From Aliicoccus persicus_A (GTDB lineage Bacteria; Bacillota; Bacilli; Staphylococcales; Salinicoccaceae), in contig DYYI01000106.1 in NCBI GenBank assembly GCA_020741755.1, positions 1-8,512 of the forward strand: 8,512 nt of DNA, in the 5' to 3' direction. Numbering within the stretch: position 1 is the stretch's first letter; every line of letters begins with the position of its first letter. The notes beneath the pieces are model-generated. The model was not told where the DNA came from, did not search any database, and saw only the letters and a program-made list of their open reading frames with translations. Of the stretch, positions 1 through 5,907 are shown in pieces. Position numbers and translations under genes: made by a program.

Positions 1-378
1 GATTTGTTTGAAAAGGATAACTTTGATTCTGAAAGTGGTTTAAATCTTGCTGTTGTATTAGACGATAAAGTTATCGGCATAATTTCTACTTGGCAAACTG
101 AAATGAAAGAAACCGCAGAGATTGGATTTACGTTCAACAAAAACTTCTCCGGACAAGGATATGCATCAGAAGCAGCGCTAGGCTTATTAGATTTCTTATT
201 TGTACAGAAAAATATGCATAGAGTCATAGCAAATTGTGATGCACGAAATACAGCTTCTGCTAAATTGTGTAAAAGAATCGGCATGAGGAAAGAAGCTCAT
301 TTTATTAAGGATTATTGGAACAAAGGTGAATGGACAGATAGTTTTATTTTTGCAGTGTTACAAGAAGAATTAGATTAA
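1..378 (+). CDS. GNAT N-acetyltransferase, RimJ/RimL type (3' part, truncated by window)
   Basis: This reading frame is open from the first base and ends at TAA 376-378, giving the last 125 residues of an acetyl-CoA-dependent N-acetyltransferase. The acetyl-CoA pyrophosphate-binding loop is visible as NFSGQGYASEA (Q-x-x-G-x-G/A class), preceded by the beta-strand IGFTF. The RimJ/RimL-like C-terminal half follows: a HRVIANCDARNTAS segment, where the Asn typically faces acetyl-CoA, then LCKRIGMRKEAHFIKDYW. The family acetylates ribosomal protein N-termini, antibiotics or small amines, and the substrate cannot be read from this fragment. The TTG at position 4 is not a credible start, because family members have roughly 50 more residues upstream. 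The gene lies 38 nt before the next gene with no terminator between them, so the two may be co-transcribed. The fold assignment is firm; the substrate is unknown. Confidence 0.9.
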   Translation, partial: DLFEKDNFDSESGLNLAVVLDDKVIGIISTWQTEMKETAEIGFTFNKNFSGQGYASEAALGLLDFLFVQKNMHRVIANCDARNTASAKLCKRIGMRKEAHFIKDYWNKGEWTDSFIFAVLQEELD

Positions 379-416
379 TATAAATAGAATAGATTACTAT
401 CAGCGGAGGCGTTATT

Positions 417-1121
417 TTGAAACCACAAATTTTAATCGTAGGATCTACACACTTTCATGAGATGTTTCATGATAAAGAACCATCAGATTCTTTTTTAGAA
501 AGCTTACAAACACTGAGAGGCAGCCTAAGTTCATTTCAACCGACAGATATTTGTATTGAGATAGAAGAAAAGAATCAGGACAAGATTAATCAGAGTTACC
601 AAAGGTACGATAAAGATAGATTCTATAAGTACGAATCATATGATTTAGGTTTTTATCTTGGAAAAAAGAATGACATAAAATCAATTCGCGCTGTGGATTG
701 GATGGAAAATGATCAAAACCATAACGGTATATCTGATGCTGTAGAATGGGCAGAAAAAAATGATTCGGAGTTTATGAAGAAACTGACTGAATTGCAGAAC
801 TTCCATAGTCAACTCGGTGCCGAAGAAAATATTTATGATGCTGCGTTAAAGTTAAATCATCCAGAGAACTATAAGCGAGATCATGAACTGTATGGCCATA
901 TGATGTTGTTAGGTGATTCGTGGGATAGTTCAATACATTGGTTAACTTGGTGGTACAAAAGAAATATGATAATGGTGAATAATATAACGAGAAATCTAGA
1001 TTCTGATTCGAGAGTGATTATGATTGTCGGCGCAGGACATATTTATATACTGAAACAGCTGTTAGAAGCTTCGGGGAAATTTGATGTTCTGACATTCTAT
1101 GATTGGGAAGAGAGTCGTTAA
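417..1121 (+). CDS. DUF5694 protein, TraB/EreA-like fold
   Basis: This 234-residue cytoplasmic protein has no signal peptide or membrane segment. An N-terminal strand leads into GSTHFHE (residues 9-15), a pair of glutamates follows in EIEEK (48-52), an Arg-Asn helix is at YKRNMIMVNNI (180-190), and the C-terminal motif GAGHIY is at 205-210. The combination of an early GxxH, central acidic residues and a late GAGH is the pattern of DUF5694 and of the wider TraB/PrgY/EreA/Tiki superfamily. That superfamily includes erythromycin esterase and Tiki metalloproteases. Biochemical function of DUF5694 itself is not established, as far as I know. The start is TTG at 417, chosen because GGAGG at 405-409 sits 7 nt upstream; no ATG is suitably placed. 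A terminator begins 8 nt after the stop. The gene may be the second gene of an operon with the upstream acetyltransferase. The family call is from motif memory; an enzymatic role is inference. Confidence 0.75.
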   Translation: MKPQILIVGSTHFHEMFHDKEPSDSFLESLQTLRGSLSSFQPTDICIEIEEKNQDKINQSYQRYDKDRFYKYESYDLGFYLGKKNDIKSIRAVDWMENDQNHNGISDAVEWAEKNDSEFMKKLTELQNFHSQLGAEENIYDAALKLNHPENYKRDHELYGHMMLLGDSWDSSIHWLTWWYKRNMIMVNNITRNLDSDSRVIMIVGAGHIYILKQLLEASGKFDVLTFYDWEESR

Positions 1122-1128
1122 ATATATA

Positions 1129-1158
1129 AAGAGTCCGAAGTTTCTTGGACTCTTTTTT
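1129..1158 (+). terminator. Rho-independent terminator after the DUF5694 gene
   Basis: An 8-bp perfect stem (AAGAGTCC 1129-1136 with GGACTCTT 1147-1154) has a 10-nt loop and is followed by more Ts, so the + strand ends in a six-T run (1153-1158) that overlaps the stem. It starts 8 nt after the + gene stop and abuts the stop of the convergent - gene at 1159-1161. It probably also ends that transcript, although the - strand U-tract is poorer. Confidence 0.85.
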
Positions 1159-1599
1159 CTATTTATAAATCACTCTAAACTCTTCAACAACTATTTCTTC
1201 TGACTCACTAAACTCGTGCCCAAGTTTTTCATACAACCACTCGAAAAATTCTAAATGTGATTTTCTCCAATATGCCAAAGTCCGATCACCTTCTCCTTCT
1301 TTGTAGGCAATGTCTGCGTCGACATCAGAGAATTTCATTGTATACACTTTCATGTTTTCAATAACACATTTCGGTTGATCTGCCGCATCAAGAATTATAC
1401 TTACATCACCGACTTCAGGTAATGGCTCATTCTCCACTTGATATTCCCTCAAACTGCTGCACGTTAATGTCTTTGTACCTTGAACTACAAGTTCAGCAAG
1501 TGTGTCTGGGTCTTCTCCAAACTGCCAGGCTTCATACGCTTTATCTTTGTAGTCAGGATTTTCTTCGATAAAATTCTCCCAATATTTGTCAGTTGTCAT
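1159..1599 (-). CDS. ASCH-domain protein, YhfF family (COG4405/DUF984)
   Basis: This 146-residue soluble protein has the hallmarks of YhfF-type ASCH proteins: GTKTLTCS (41-48, the conserved G-x-K-x-x-T segment), a GDVSIILD strand (64-71), and the signature EGEGDRTLAYWRKSH (101-115). The ASCH fold is related to PUA and is predicted to bind RNA or modified nucleosides; some ASCH proteins are amidohydrolases acting on N4-acetylcytidine, so either role is possible. The start is ATG 1597-1599 because GAGGTG (complement of 1605-1610) lies 5 nt upstream. An in-frame ATG at 1668 would add 23 residues absent from the family and would place the promoter inside the coding region. The gene is divergent from the BltD-like acetyltransferase across 96 nt. 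Length and motifs fit a complete, intact gene. The family assignment is solid; the cellular role is unknown. Confidence 0.85.
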   Translation of the reverse strand: MTTDKYWENFIEENPDYKDKAYEAWQFGEDPDTLAELVVQGTKTLTCSSLREYQVENEPLPEVGDVSIILDAADQPKCVIENMKVYTMKFSDVDADIAYKEGEGDRTLAYWRKSHLEFFEWLYEKLGHEFSESEEIVVEEFRVIYK

Positions 1600-1630
1600 C
1601 TTTTCACCTCTTAAATATCTAATACTCTTA

Positions 1631-1659
1631 ATTATAACTTTAGCACAGTAATGTATAAT
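1631..1659. promoter_or_regulatory. Divergent promoter pair with two outward TATAAT boxes
   Basis: A perfect TATAAT on the + strand (1654-1659) and a perfect TATAAT on the - strand (complement of 1631-1636) are separated by exactly 17 nt, so each -10 box occupies the -35 position of the other promoter. As -35 boxes (ATTATA) they match TTGACA only 3/6. Predicted starts are near 1666 (+) and 1624 (-), giving leaders of about 30 and 25 nt to the chosen start codons, each with a ribosome binding site. The -10 calls are strong; simultaneous use of both is inference. Confidence 0.6.
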
Positions 1660-1695
1660 CGGAATCAAGCAATCATAGAAAAGGAAAGATTTAAG

Positions 1696-2154
1696 ATGAA
1701 TAAATTAACGATAAGAGATATAAATGAATCAAATATTGAAGCAGTCAAAGGCGTCACTCGGAAACAAGAGCAACTGTCTTTTATTGAATCTGTAGAAGAA
1801 TGTCTTCTGGAAGCTGCTGAGTATGAACAGTGGTGTCCTGTAGCAATCTATCATGAAGAAGATATTGTCGGATTCGCAATGTATGGTGCTTTTGGTAAAA
1901 ACCCTGATACTTGGATAGACCGAATAATTATCGACCAGAAGCATCAAGGGAAAGGTTACGGTAAAGAAGCCATTCGACAGTTGATTGATACTGTTACTAA
2001 AAAATATAAAGTAAATATTGTTTACTTAAGTTTTGTGGAGGAAAATGTTGTTGCAAAACAAATGTATGAAAATATGGGCTTTAAGTATACAGGTGAGTAC
2101 GATCCTGAAGGAGAGCTTATTTACGAGTATAATTTAGAAAAAGTGACTGAATAG
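1696..2154 (+). CDS. BltD-like spermine/spermidine N-acetyltransferase (GNAT)
   Basis: This complete 152-residue GNAT protein resembles Bacillus subtilis BltD along its whole length. The QEQLSFIESVEECLLEA segment (24-40) matches the substrate-side helix of BltD. The CPVAIYHEEDIVGFAMYG region (47-64) forms the central strands, WIDRIIIDQKHQGKGYGKEA (73-92) is the acetyl-CoA-binding motif with Q-x-x-G-x-G, and the NVVAKQMYENMGF helix (117-129) closes the fold. BltD acetylates spermine and spermidine with acetyl-CoA, which lowers polyamine toxicity and prepares them for export; transfer of that substrate here is inference. ATG 1696 was chosen because AAGGAAAG (1681-1688) lies just upstream and the product then begins like BltD. 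An upstream in-frame ATG at 1651 overlaps the -10 box. In B. subtilis bltD follows the multidrug exporter blt, but no exporter adjoins it here. The gene ends at a bidirectional terminator. Confidence 0.82.
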   Translation: MNKLTIRDINESNIEAVKGVTRKQEQLSFIESVEECLLEAAEYEQWCPVAIYHEEDIVGFAMYGAFGKNPDTWIDRIIIDQKHQGKGYGKEAIRQLIDTVTKKYKVNIVYLSFVEENVVAKQMYENMGFKYTGEYDPEGELIYEYNLEKVTE

Positions 2155-2192
2155 AAAAAACCCAAGATCCTATTTTGATCTTGGGATTTTTT
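2155..2192. terminator. Bidirectional Rho-independent terminator
   Basis: A 9-bp perfect stem (CCCAAGATC 2161-2169 with GATCTTGGG 2177-2185) with a 7-nt loop is flanked by AAAAAA on the left and ATTTTTT on the right. It therefore gives a U-tract on either strand. It lies between the stops of the convergent + acetyltransferase (2154) and - DUF2207 gene (2208) and should end both transcripts. Confidence 0.92.
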
Positions 2193-2207
2193 AAGCTAGG
2201 CAACGCA

Positions 2208-3983
2208 CTACCTTGCACCACCACCGCCGCCACCGCCGGCTCCTCCACCGCCGCCTCCGCCTGTAGCGCCGCCACCTCCGGACGCTGCTGAGGCTGCTGA
2301 TGACATTGCAGAGCTCATACCACCTTCACCAAGTCCTGTCGTGATTTGGTTTCGTGTATGAAGCGTAGCATGGTGATACAGATAATACGGATAGTATGTC
2401 TGACGATACTCTTCTTCTTTGTTATATGTTTCAAGTATTTTATTGTACTTCGTGCTATCTCCGAGCAACGTCGCCCATTTTAAATGTTCTTTAAGCTCTG
2501 ACTCATCAAACGGATTATTCAACACCTCTTCATCACGCTTGCTCAAATAATTCTTATGCTGAGCGATATGATTTAACAATGCTTCACCATCCTCAGTTGG
2601 TCGTGTAATTAAAACAGGGAAACCATATTTCTTACCTTTATCTAGTTCTATATAACCGTTCTTTTCGAGATACTCCAACGAATACTCATTCAAATAATCC
2701 ACGAGTATCTCAAACTGCTTTGCATTCTTCTTCGAGAATTCTCTCAGCGTTTTATTGTCAATTTTACCGTTCGAATCTGCCATCTCTATTAGGAATCGCC
2801 ACATCAATGCTTCGTAACTACCATTATATTGCTTCGCTTTTATCGCCTTACCAATTTGTTCGATTGATGTTGAATACGCCTCTACCGCCGCTTCATAATC
2901 GTGAATTGTTACTGTCGTTTCATCTGTAGAAAACCAGCCTTCGCCTTCTTCAAGTTCAATCGATAAACGTCCTTCGTCATTCCACTTCATCAGATACACT
3001 TGGAAGAGTCCATCAAACGCTTCATATGTCAGATGTTTCACGAAATAAATGATGCCTGCATAGTCTTCAACGTCCGGTGCTTGTTCTTCTTCATAATCTT
3101 TATTTCTACTGACGATTGTACTTCTAGATTCTATATGACCTTTTTCCTTTTTATATCGTGCTACACCGACAGAGAAGTATGTGATTATGCCGACGAGTAT
3201 TACACCCAGTCCCCCACCGATACTCAGTAGCCAAATCGCCCATGTTGGCATGCTATCTTGGTCTTCTAAATACTCTTCATATATCGAGCCATCCAACGCT
3301 TGTTCTCGTTCTTCATCGATACTGATATCATCTTCTACTGAAGTTGTGTACGTACCTTCGGGGAAGTGCAGTAACACGATGACGTCATTTCCTTCTCTTA
3401 CCATATTGCTCGAATCCCAGTAAATTGTGTCATCGATCAATTCGATATCACCGATAAAACCGAATCCCCAATAATTAACATCTTCGAAGGGTACATCTGA
3501 TGTTATTTCCATTGTAAATTCGCCTGTCGGTAAGCTTGAGAATGTATCAAAGTTCCAGAATAGACTTTGTCCACCATCAATATTTCGTACCATATTTTCC
3601 AGTGTGTAATGGACCGTATATTCATTGTCGCTCCCATATTCACCGATACCAAATACAAGTTCTTGACCTGATGATGTGTCTAAAATTCCATATTTTCCTG
3701 CTTTTTCTTCTAAGCTTGCATCTGAATCCCAATCTTCAACTGCTTCATAACCGTCTACACTGAAGTTCGTTACTTCAACTTCGCCCATATCACGATCGTT
3801 GAAGATCATGTAATTTTCCGTACCTTCATCCATATTTTGAAGACGTTCTTCAGTTATATCAACTGAACCATCTTCATTAATATGTACTTTCATGACCAAC
3901 TCTTTAATCGCATTTGCAGAAACTTGTGTTGTTAAAAACATGCTGCTGATGATTAATAATACTATGATGGAATACTTTTTCAT
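2208..3983 (-). CDS. DUF2207 family membrane protein with poly-glycine C-terminus
   Basis: This 591-residue protein has a signal peptide (1-24, basic MKKYS then a hydrophobic core ending near VSANA). A beta-rich extracellular domain (25-245) is typical of the DUF2207 N-terminal region, including the INEDGSVDITEE strand (35-47). One transmembrane helix (about 247-272) is followed by an acidic, mostly helical domain (275-545). The last 24 residues are almost only Gly and Ala, ending GAR, which is a usual DUF2207 tail. Many family members have a further transmembrane pair in the C-terminal part; I see none here, so the topology is out/one TM/in. The family has no established function. The start is ATG 3981-3983 with GAGGTG 5 nt upstream. 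The gene lies 55 nt downstream of purC, behind a terminator, and probably has its own promoter overlapping that terminator. Gene and family are confident; role is unknown. Confidence 0.85.
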   Translation of the reverse strand: MKKYSIIVLLIISSMFLTTQVSANAIKELVMKVHINEDGSVDITEERLQNMDEGTENYMIFNDRDMGEVEVTNFSVDGYEAVEDWDSDASLEEKAGKYGILDTSSGQELVFGIGEYGSDNEYTVHYTLENMVRNIDGGQSLFWNFDTFSSLPTGEFTMEITSDVPFEDVNYWGFGFIGDIELIDDTIYWDSSNMVREGNDVIVLLHFPEGTYTTSVEDDISIDEEREQALDGSIYEEYLEDQDSMPTWAIWLLSIGGGLGVILVGIITYFSVGVARYKKEKGHIESRSTIVSRNKDYEEEQAPDVEDYAGIIYFVKHLTYEAFDGLFQVYLMKWNDEGRLSIELEEGEGWFSTDETTVTIHDYEAAVEAYSTSIEQIGKAIKAKQYNGSYEALMWRFLIEMADSNGKIDNKTLREFSKKNAKQFEILVDYLNEYSLEYLEKNGYIELDKGKKYGFPVLITRPTEDGEALLNHIAQHKNYLSKRDEEVLNNPFDESELKEHLKWATLLGDSTKYNKILETYNKEEEYRQTYYPYYLYHHATLHTRNQITTGLGEGGMSSAMSSAASAASGGGGATGGGGGGGAGGGGGGGAR

Positions 3984-4000
3984 GTTTTCACCTCATCTCT

Positions 4001-4029
4001 ATTATTAAAAAAGAGCGTACGGTTGTCCA
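4001..4029 (-). promoter_or_regulatory. Candidate promoter of the DUF2207 gene, nested in the purC terminator
   Basis: On the - strand, TGGACA (complement of 4024-4029, 5/6 match to TTGACA) and AATAAT (complement of 4001-4006, 5/6 match to TATAAT) are 17 nt apart. The predicted start is near 3994, which leaves a leader of only about 11-13 nt beginning at the GAGGTG ribosome binding site. The fit is good but the leader is unusually short, and read-through from purC is an alternative. Confidence 0.4.
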
Positions 4030-4035
4030 CTCTTT
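4004..4035 (-). terminator. Rho-independent terminator after purC
   Basis: On the - strand AAAGAGTG pairs with CGCTCTTT (4010-4017 with 4028-4035, one G-T wobble), and an inner GAC/GTA region may extend the stem. The stem is followed by a run of Us (complement of 4007-4012, overlapping its last bases). It starts 4 nt after the purC stop codon. Confidence 0.75.
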
Positions 4036-4038
4036 ATA

Positions 4039-4728
4039 CTATTTGAAGAACAAATCCACTAATTCTAACGGATCTACTTGCTGTCCTGCTTTATATACGC
4101 GCATGTTACCACCAGAGATTTCATCAATCAACATCACATCTCCAGTTTTAGTATCACGTCCAAACTCTAATTTGATATCGTAAAGGTCGAATCCTCTTTG
4201 AGCGAGTTCTTCTTTGATCAGTTTGCAAATTTTTAATGTATTTTCTACGATGATGTCGTGCTCACCAGGCTGTAAAATACCTAGCGCAACAAGTCCTGCT
4301 TCATTGATCGGTGGGTCTTGTCTTTTATCGTCTTTTAATGTGAACTCAACAAAGTCATCTAACTGCTCGCCATCTTCGATATATGCACCATATCGACGGA
4401 TAAAACTACCCGTCGCTTTAAATCTGCAGATGACTTCTACACCTTTTCCAAATGTTTCTACTGGATGCACATACATGTAACGACTATCTAGATCTGCTGA
4501 CTTAAAGTGCGTTGGGTAACCGAGCGCATTAATCTTTTCAAAAAAGTAGCTCGATAGTTTAAGACCTGCGCGTCCTGATCCTTCGACTGTTAGTCCCACT
4601 TGGTTTTCTCCCGGATCAAACACACCGTCTTTACCTGTCATATCATCTTTGAAGAACAAAACAACACCGTTATCGTCTGCACTATCTCTGTATACATCTT
4701 TCGTCTTACCTTTATAGATTAATTCCAT
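4039..4728 (-). CDS. purC: Phosphoribosylaminoimidazole-succinocarboxamide (SAICAR) synthase
   Basis: PurC joins CAIR and aspartate with ATP to make SAICAR in de novo purine synthesis, in the cytoplasm. The 229 residues match the family length. Visible motifs are GKTKDVY (7-13, N-terminal ATP-binding strand-loop), VEVICRFKATGSFIRR (97-112, SAICAR synthetase signature 1), KDDKRQDPPI (132-141), YDIKLEFG (183-190, signature 2) and LIDEISGGNMRV (200-211). The last motif differs from the common DEISPDTCRLW form. It matches a divergent subgroup that I recall from clostridia and other Firmicutes, which also shares the VFDPG and VGLTVEG region (36-50). The gene stands alone, not in a pur cluster, so it could be a second PurC or a relocated only copy. 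The start is ATG 4726-4728 with GAGGTC 6 nt upstream. Two PurBox-like sites precede it. The family call is strong; whether this is the cell's main SAICAR synthase is open. Confidence 0.88.
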   Translation of the reverse strand: MELIYKGKTKDVYRDSADDNGVVLFFKDDMTGKDGVFDPGENQVGLTVEGSGRAGLKLSSYFFEKINALGYPTHFKSADLDSRYMYVHPVETFGKGVEVICRFKATGSFIRRYGAYIEDGEQLDDFVEFTLKDDKRQDPPINEAGLVALGILQPGEHDIIVENTLKICKLIKEELAQRGFDLYDIKLEFGRDTKTGDVMLIDEISGGNMRVYKAGQQVDPLELVDLFFK

Positions 4729-4758
4729 TTTGATGACCTCTTCGTATAGGATATTACT

Positions 4759-4787
4759 ATTGTACTAAAAAACACGAAATATATAAA
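4759..4787 (-). promoter_or_regulatory. Candidate purC promoter
   Basis: On the - strand, TTTATA (complement of 4782-4787, 4/6 match to TTGACA) and TACAAT (complement of 4759-4764, 5/6 match to TATAAT) are 17 nt apart. The predicted start is near 4752, leaving about 24 nt to the purC ATG with its GAGGTC site. The proximal PurBox-like sequence covers the spacer and touches the -35 box. Confidence 0.5.
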
Positions 4788-4813
4788 GGTATTTTAAATG
4801 AAAGTTCGTGTTT
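4770..4813. promoter_or_regulatory. Two inverted PurBox-like sites, probable PurR operator for purC
   Basis: AAACACGAAATAT at 4770-4782 and AAACACGAACTTT on the - strand (4801-4813) face each other across 18 nt. Compared with the Gram-positive PurR consensus AWWWCCGAACWWT they match 10/13 and 11/13, both keeping the central CGAA. The known arrangement is two inverted boxes 16-17 nt apart upstream of pur genes; here the gap is one base longer. The arms form a perfect 9-bp inverted repeat (AAACACGAA with TTCGTGTTT). Location is about -18 to -61 of the predicted purC start, which fits PurR repression relieved by PRPP. The same site lies upstream of the divergent PHP gene. Confidence 0.6.
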
Positions 4814-4821
4814 ATAATCTC

Positions 4822-4850
4822 GTGACTATTCATTTGATACCAATTACAAT
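4822..4850 (+). promoter_or_regulatory. Candidate promoter of the PHP gene
   Basis: GTGACT (4822-4827, 4/6 to TTGACA) and TACAAT (4845-4850, 5/6 to TATAAT) are 17 nt apart, with a predicted start near 4857 and a 21-nt leader. An alternative is the perfect TATAAT at 4813-4818, which lacks a recognisable -35 box and would start near 4825. Confidence 0.4.
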
Positions 4851-4877
4851 GTAGAAAAGAGAATGAGGAGTGGGATT

Positions 4878-5678
4878 ATGTTTTACGATCAACATATGCA
4901 TAGTTATATTTCCATAGATAGTGAAGCCGATCCATTTCAATACATAAAGAACGGTCCAAAATATGTGGTGTTTACCGATCATTTAGAATTGCAATCTCCA
5001 GGCGAACCAAAAGTCGATATTACACCAGCGTTTGATTTGCTGCTCGATCTTAAAGATGAGTTGAAGGAACGCGGCACAGAGTTATTGCTCGGTGTTGAAG
5101 TTGGTTATGCACGTGGCATTGAAGGCGCATTAGATCATATTTTTTCAAAGTATCCATTTAAAGTAAAAATCATGAGCGCCCATCATAATGGGGACTACGG
5201 ATTTATGAGTCGTGTGAATATTCCACGCGATGAAATGATTAATTCTTACGTTGACACATTGCTTGAAGCTGTGACAGAGTGGAATGACTTTCATATCCTT
5301 GCTCATTTTGACTTCGGATTTAGAATACATGACTTTGAAGTGTCTGAAATTGGACCATACGAAGAACGGTTAAATAAAGTGTTCGAGACGATAATCGAGA
5401 AGGATATCGCATTTGAAATCAATAGTAAGTCGATTTTTGTTCATGGGAACAAAGAGTTATACAAATGGGGCATTGAACGCTACGTTGCGCTTGGTGGTTA
5501 GTTGATTACATTGGGGTCAGATGCCCACCATCCTGAAGATTATATGCTTGGTTTTGAAGAGATTATTGAAATGCTTGTTGGATATGGTGTTTCAGAGCTT
5601 GCGTTGTTCAATGGTGATGCGCGTCAAATGATCTCTTTGAAAGATGCTTTGGAAGTCATACATAGAGTGAAGCATTGA
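4878..5678 (+). pseudogene. PHP-domain phosphoesterase (histidinol-phosphatase HisK type) interrupted by in-frame TAG
   Basis: The frame encodes about 265 residues of a PHP metallo-phosphoesterase of the HisK/YtvP type, which hydrolyses phosphomonoesters such as histidinol phosphate using a multi-metal site. Ligand motifs are visible: DQHMHS with H6 and H8, TDH (33-35), GVEVGY with E74, SAHH (100-103), AHFDFG with H143, then GSDAHHPED with D215 and H217. A TAG at 5499-5501 (codon 208) stops translation just before the last motif. The frame continues without other damage to TGA 5676-5678 and contains the expected C-terminal helices. A single substitution at a lysine codon (AAG to TAG) would explain it, since relatives commonly read GGxLITLGSDAH. 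The truncated product would lack two metal ligands and is probably inactive. ATG 4878 was chosen because GAGGAG (4865-4870) lies 7 nt upstream and the protein then starts directly at the HxH motif. No other his genes are near, so the substrate is uncertain. Confidence 0.85.
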
Positions 5679-5699
5679 TATTGGTGCTGTATGCTGTGT

Positions 5700-5841
5700 C
5701 GTGCTCACCCGGTCTTGAAAATGGACCTGAGTGAGCACGGTTTATGATTTCATGCTCACTCGGACTCAAAAATGCGCGTGAGTGAGCACGGTTTATGATT
5801 TCGTGCTCACTCGGACTCAAAAATCGGCGTGAGTGAGCACG
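5700..5841. repeat. Three tandem 40-nt imperfect palindromes, REP-like
   Basis: Units at 5700-5739, 5751-5790 and 5802-5841 each consist of 11-nt arms (CGTGCTCACTC and GAGTGAGCACG) around an 18-nt loop, separated by the identical 11-nt spacer GTTTATGATTT, giving an exact 51-nt period. Units 2 and 3 differ at only three positions. Unit 1 is more diverged but has GGTC/GACC inside the loop that can extend pairing. The array has no coding potential and lies between the PHP pseudogene and its terminator, so it would be transcribed as three hairpins at the 3' end of that mRNA. It resembles bacterial extragenic palindromes; I do not recognise a named family. Confidence 0.85.
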
Positions 5842-5865
5842 GCCAACTTATTCCTATCAAAAACG

Positions 5866-5905
5866 AAATCTGCCTCCCGTCAATTTGACGGGAGGCAGAT
5901 TTTTT
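5866..5905. terminator. Strong bidirectional terminator
   Basis: A 16-bp perfect stem (5866-5881 with 5887-5902, core CTGCCTCCCGTC) has a 5-nt loop AATTT and a six-T run on the + strand (5900-5905). On the - strand it is followed by an interrupted U-rich tract. It lies 2 nt beyond the stop of the - gene at 5908 and downstream of the + PHP pseudogene, ending both. Confidence 0.92.
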
Positions 5906-5907
5906 AT

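Noticed and set aside
1600..1668. N-terminal extension of the ASCH protein to ATG 1668
   Set aside because: GAGGTG precedes ATG 1599 at the right distance, the family starts there, and the extension covers the promoter region.
1651..1695. N-terminal extension of the BltD-like protein to ATG 1651
   Set aside because: It overlaps the TATAAT box and adds residues not found in BltD; ATG 1696 has its own ribosome binding site.
2720..3763. Several + strand open frames of 69-80 codons inside the DUF2207 gene
   Set aside because: They are antisense shadows of a clear long gene, lack ribosome binding sites, and have no recognisable protein features.
4863..4877. ATG 4863 as start of the PHP gene
   Set aside because: It overlaps the GAGGAG ribosome binding site; PHP proteins start almost at the HxH motif, as from ATG 4878.
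5502..5678. Separate small gene starting at TTG 5502
   Set aside because: It is in frame with, and completes, the upstream PHP domain; no ribosome binding site precedes it.
5700..5841. CRISPR array
   Set aside because: Only three units, the conserved part is itself a long palindrome, and the intervening 11-nt segments are identical rather than variable; no cas genes.
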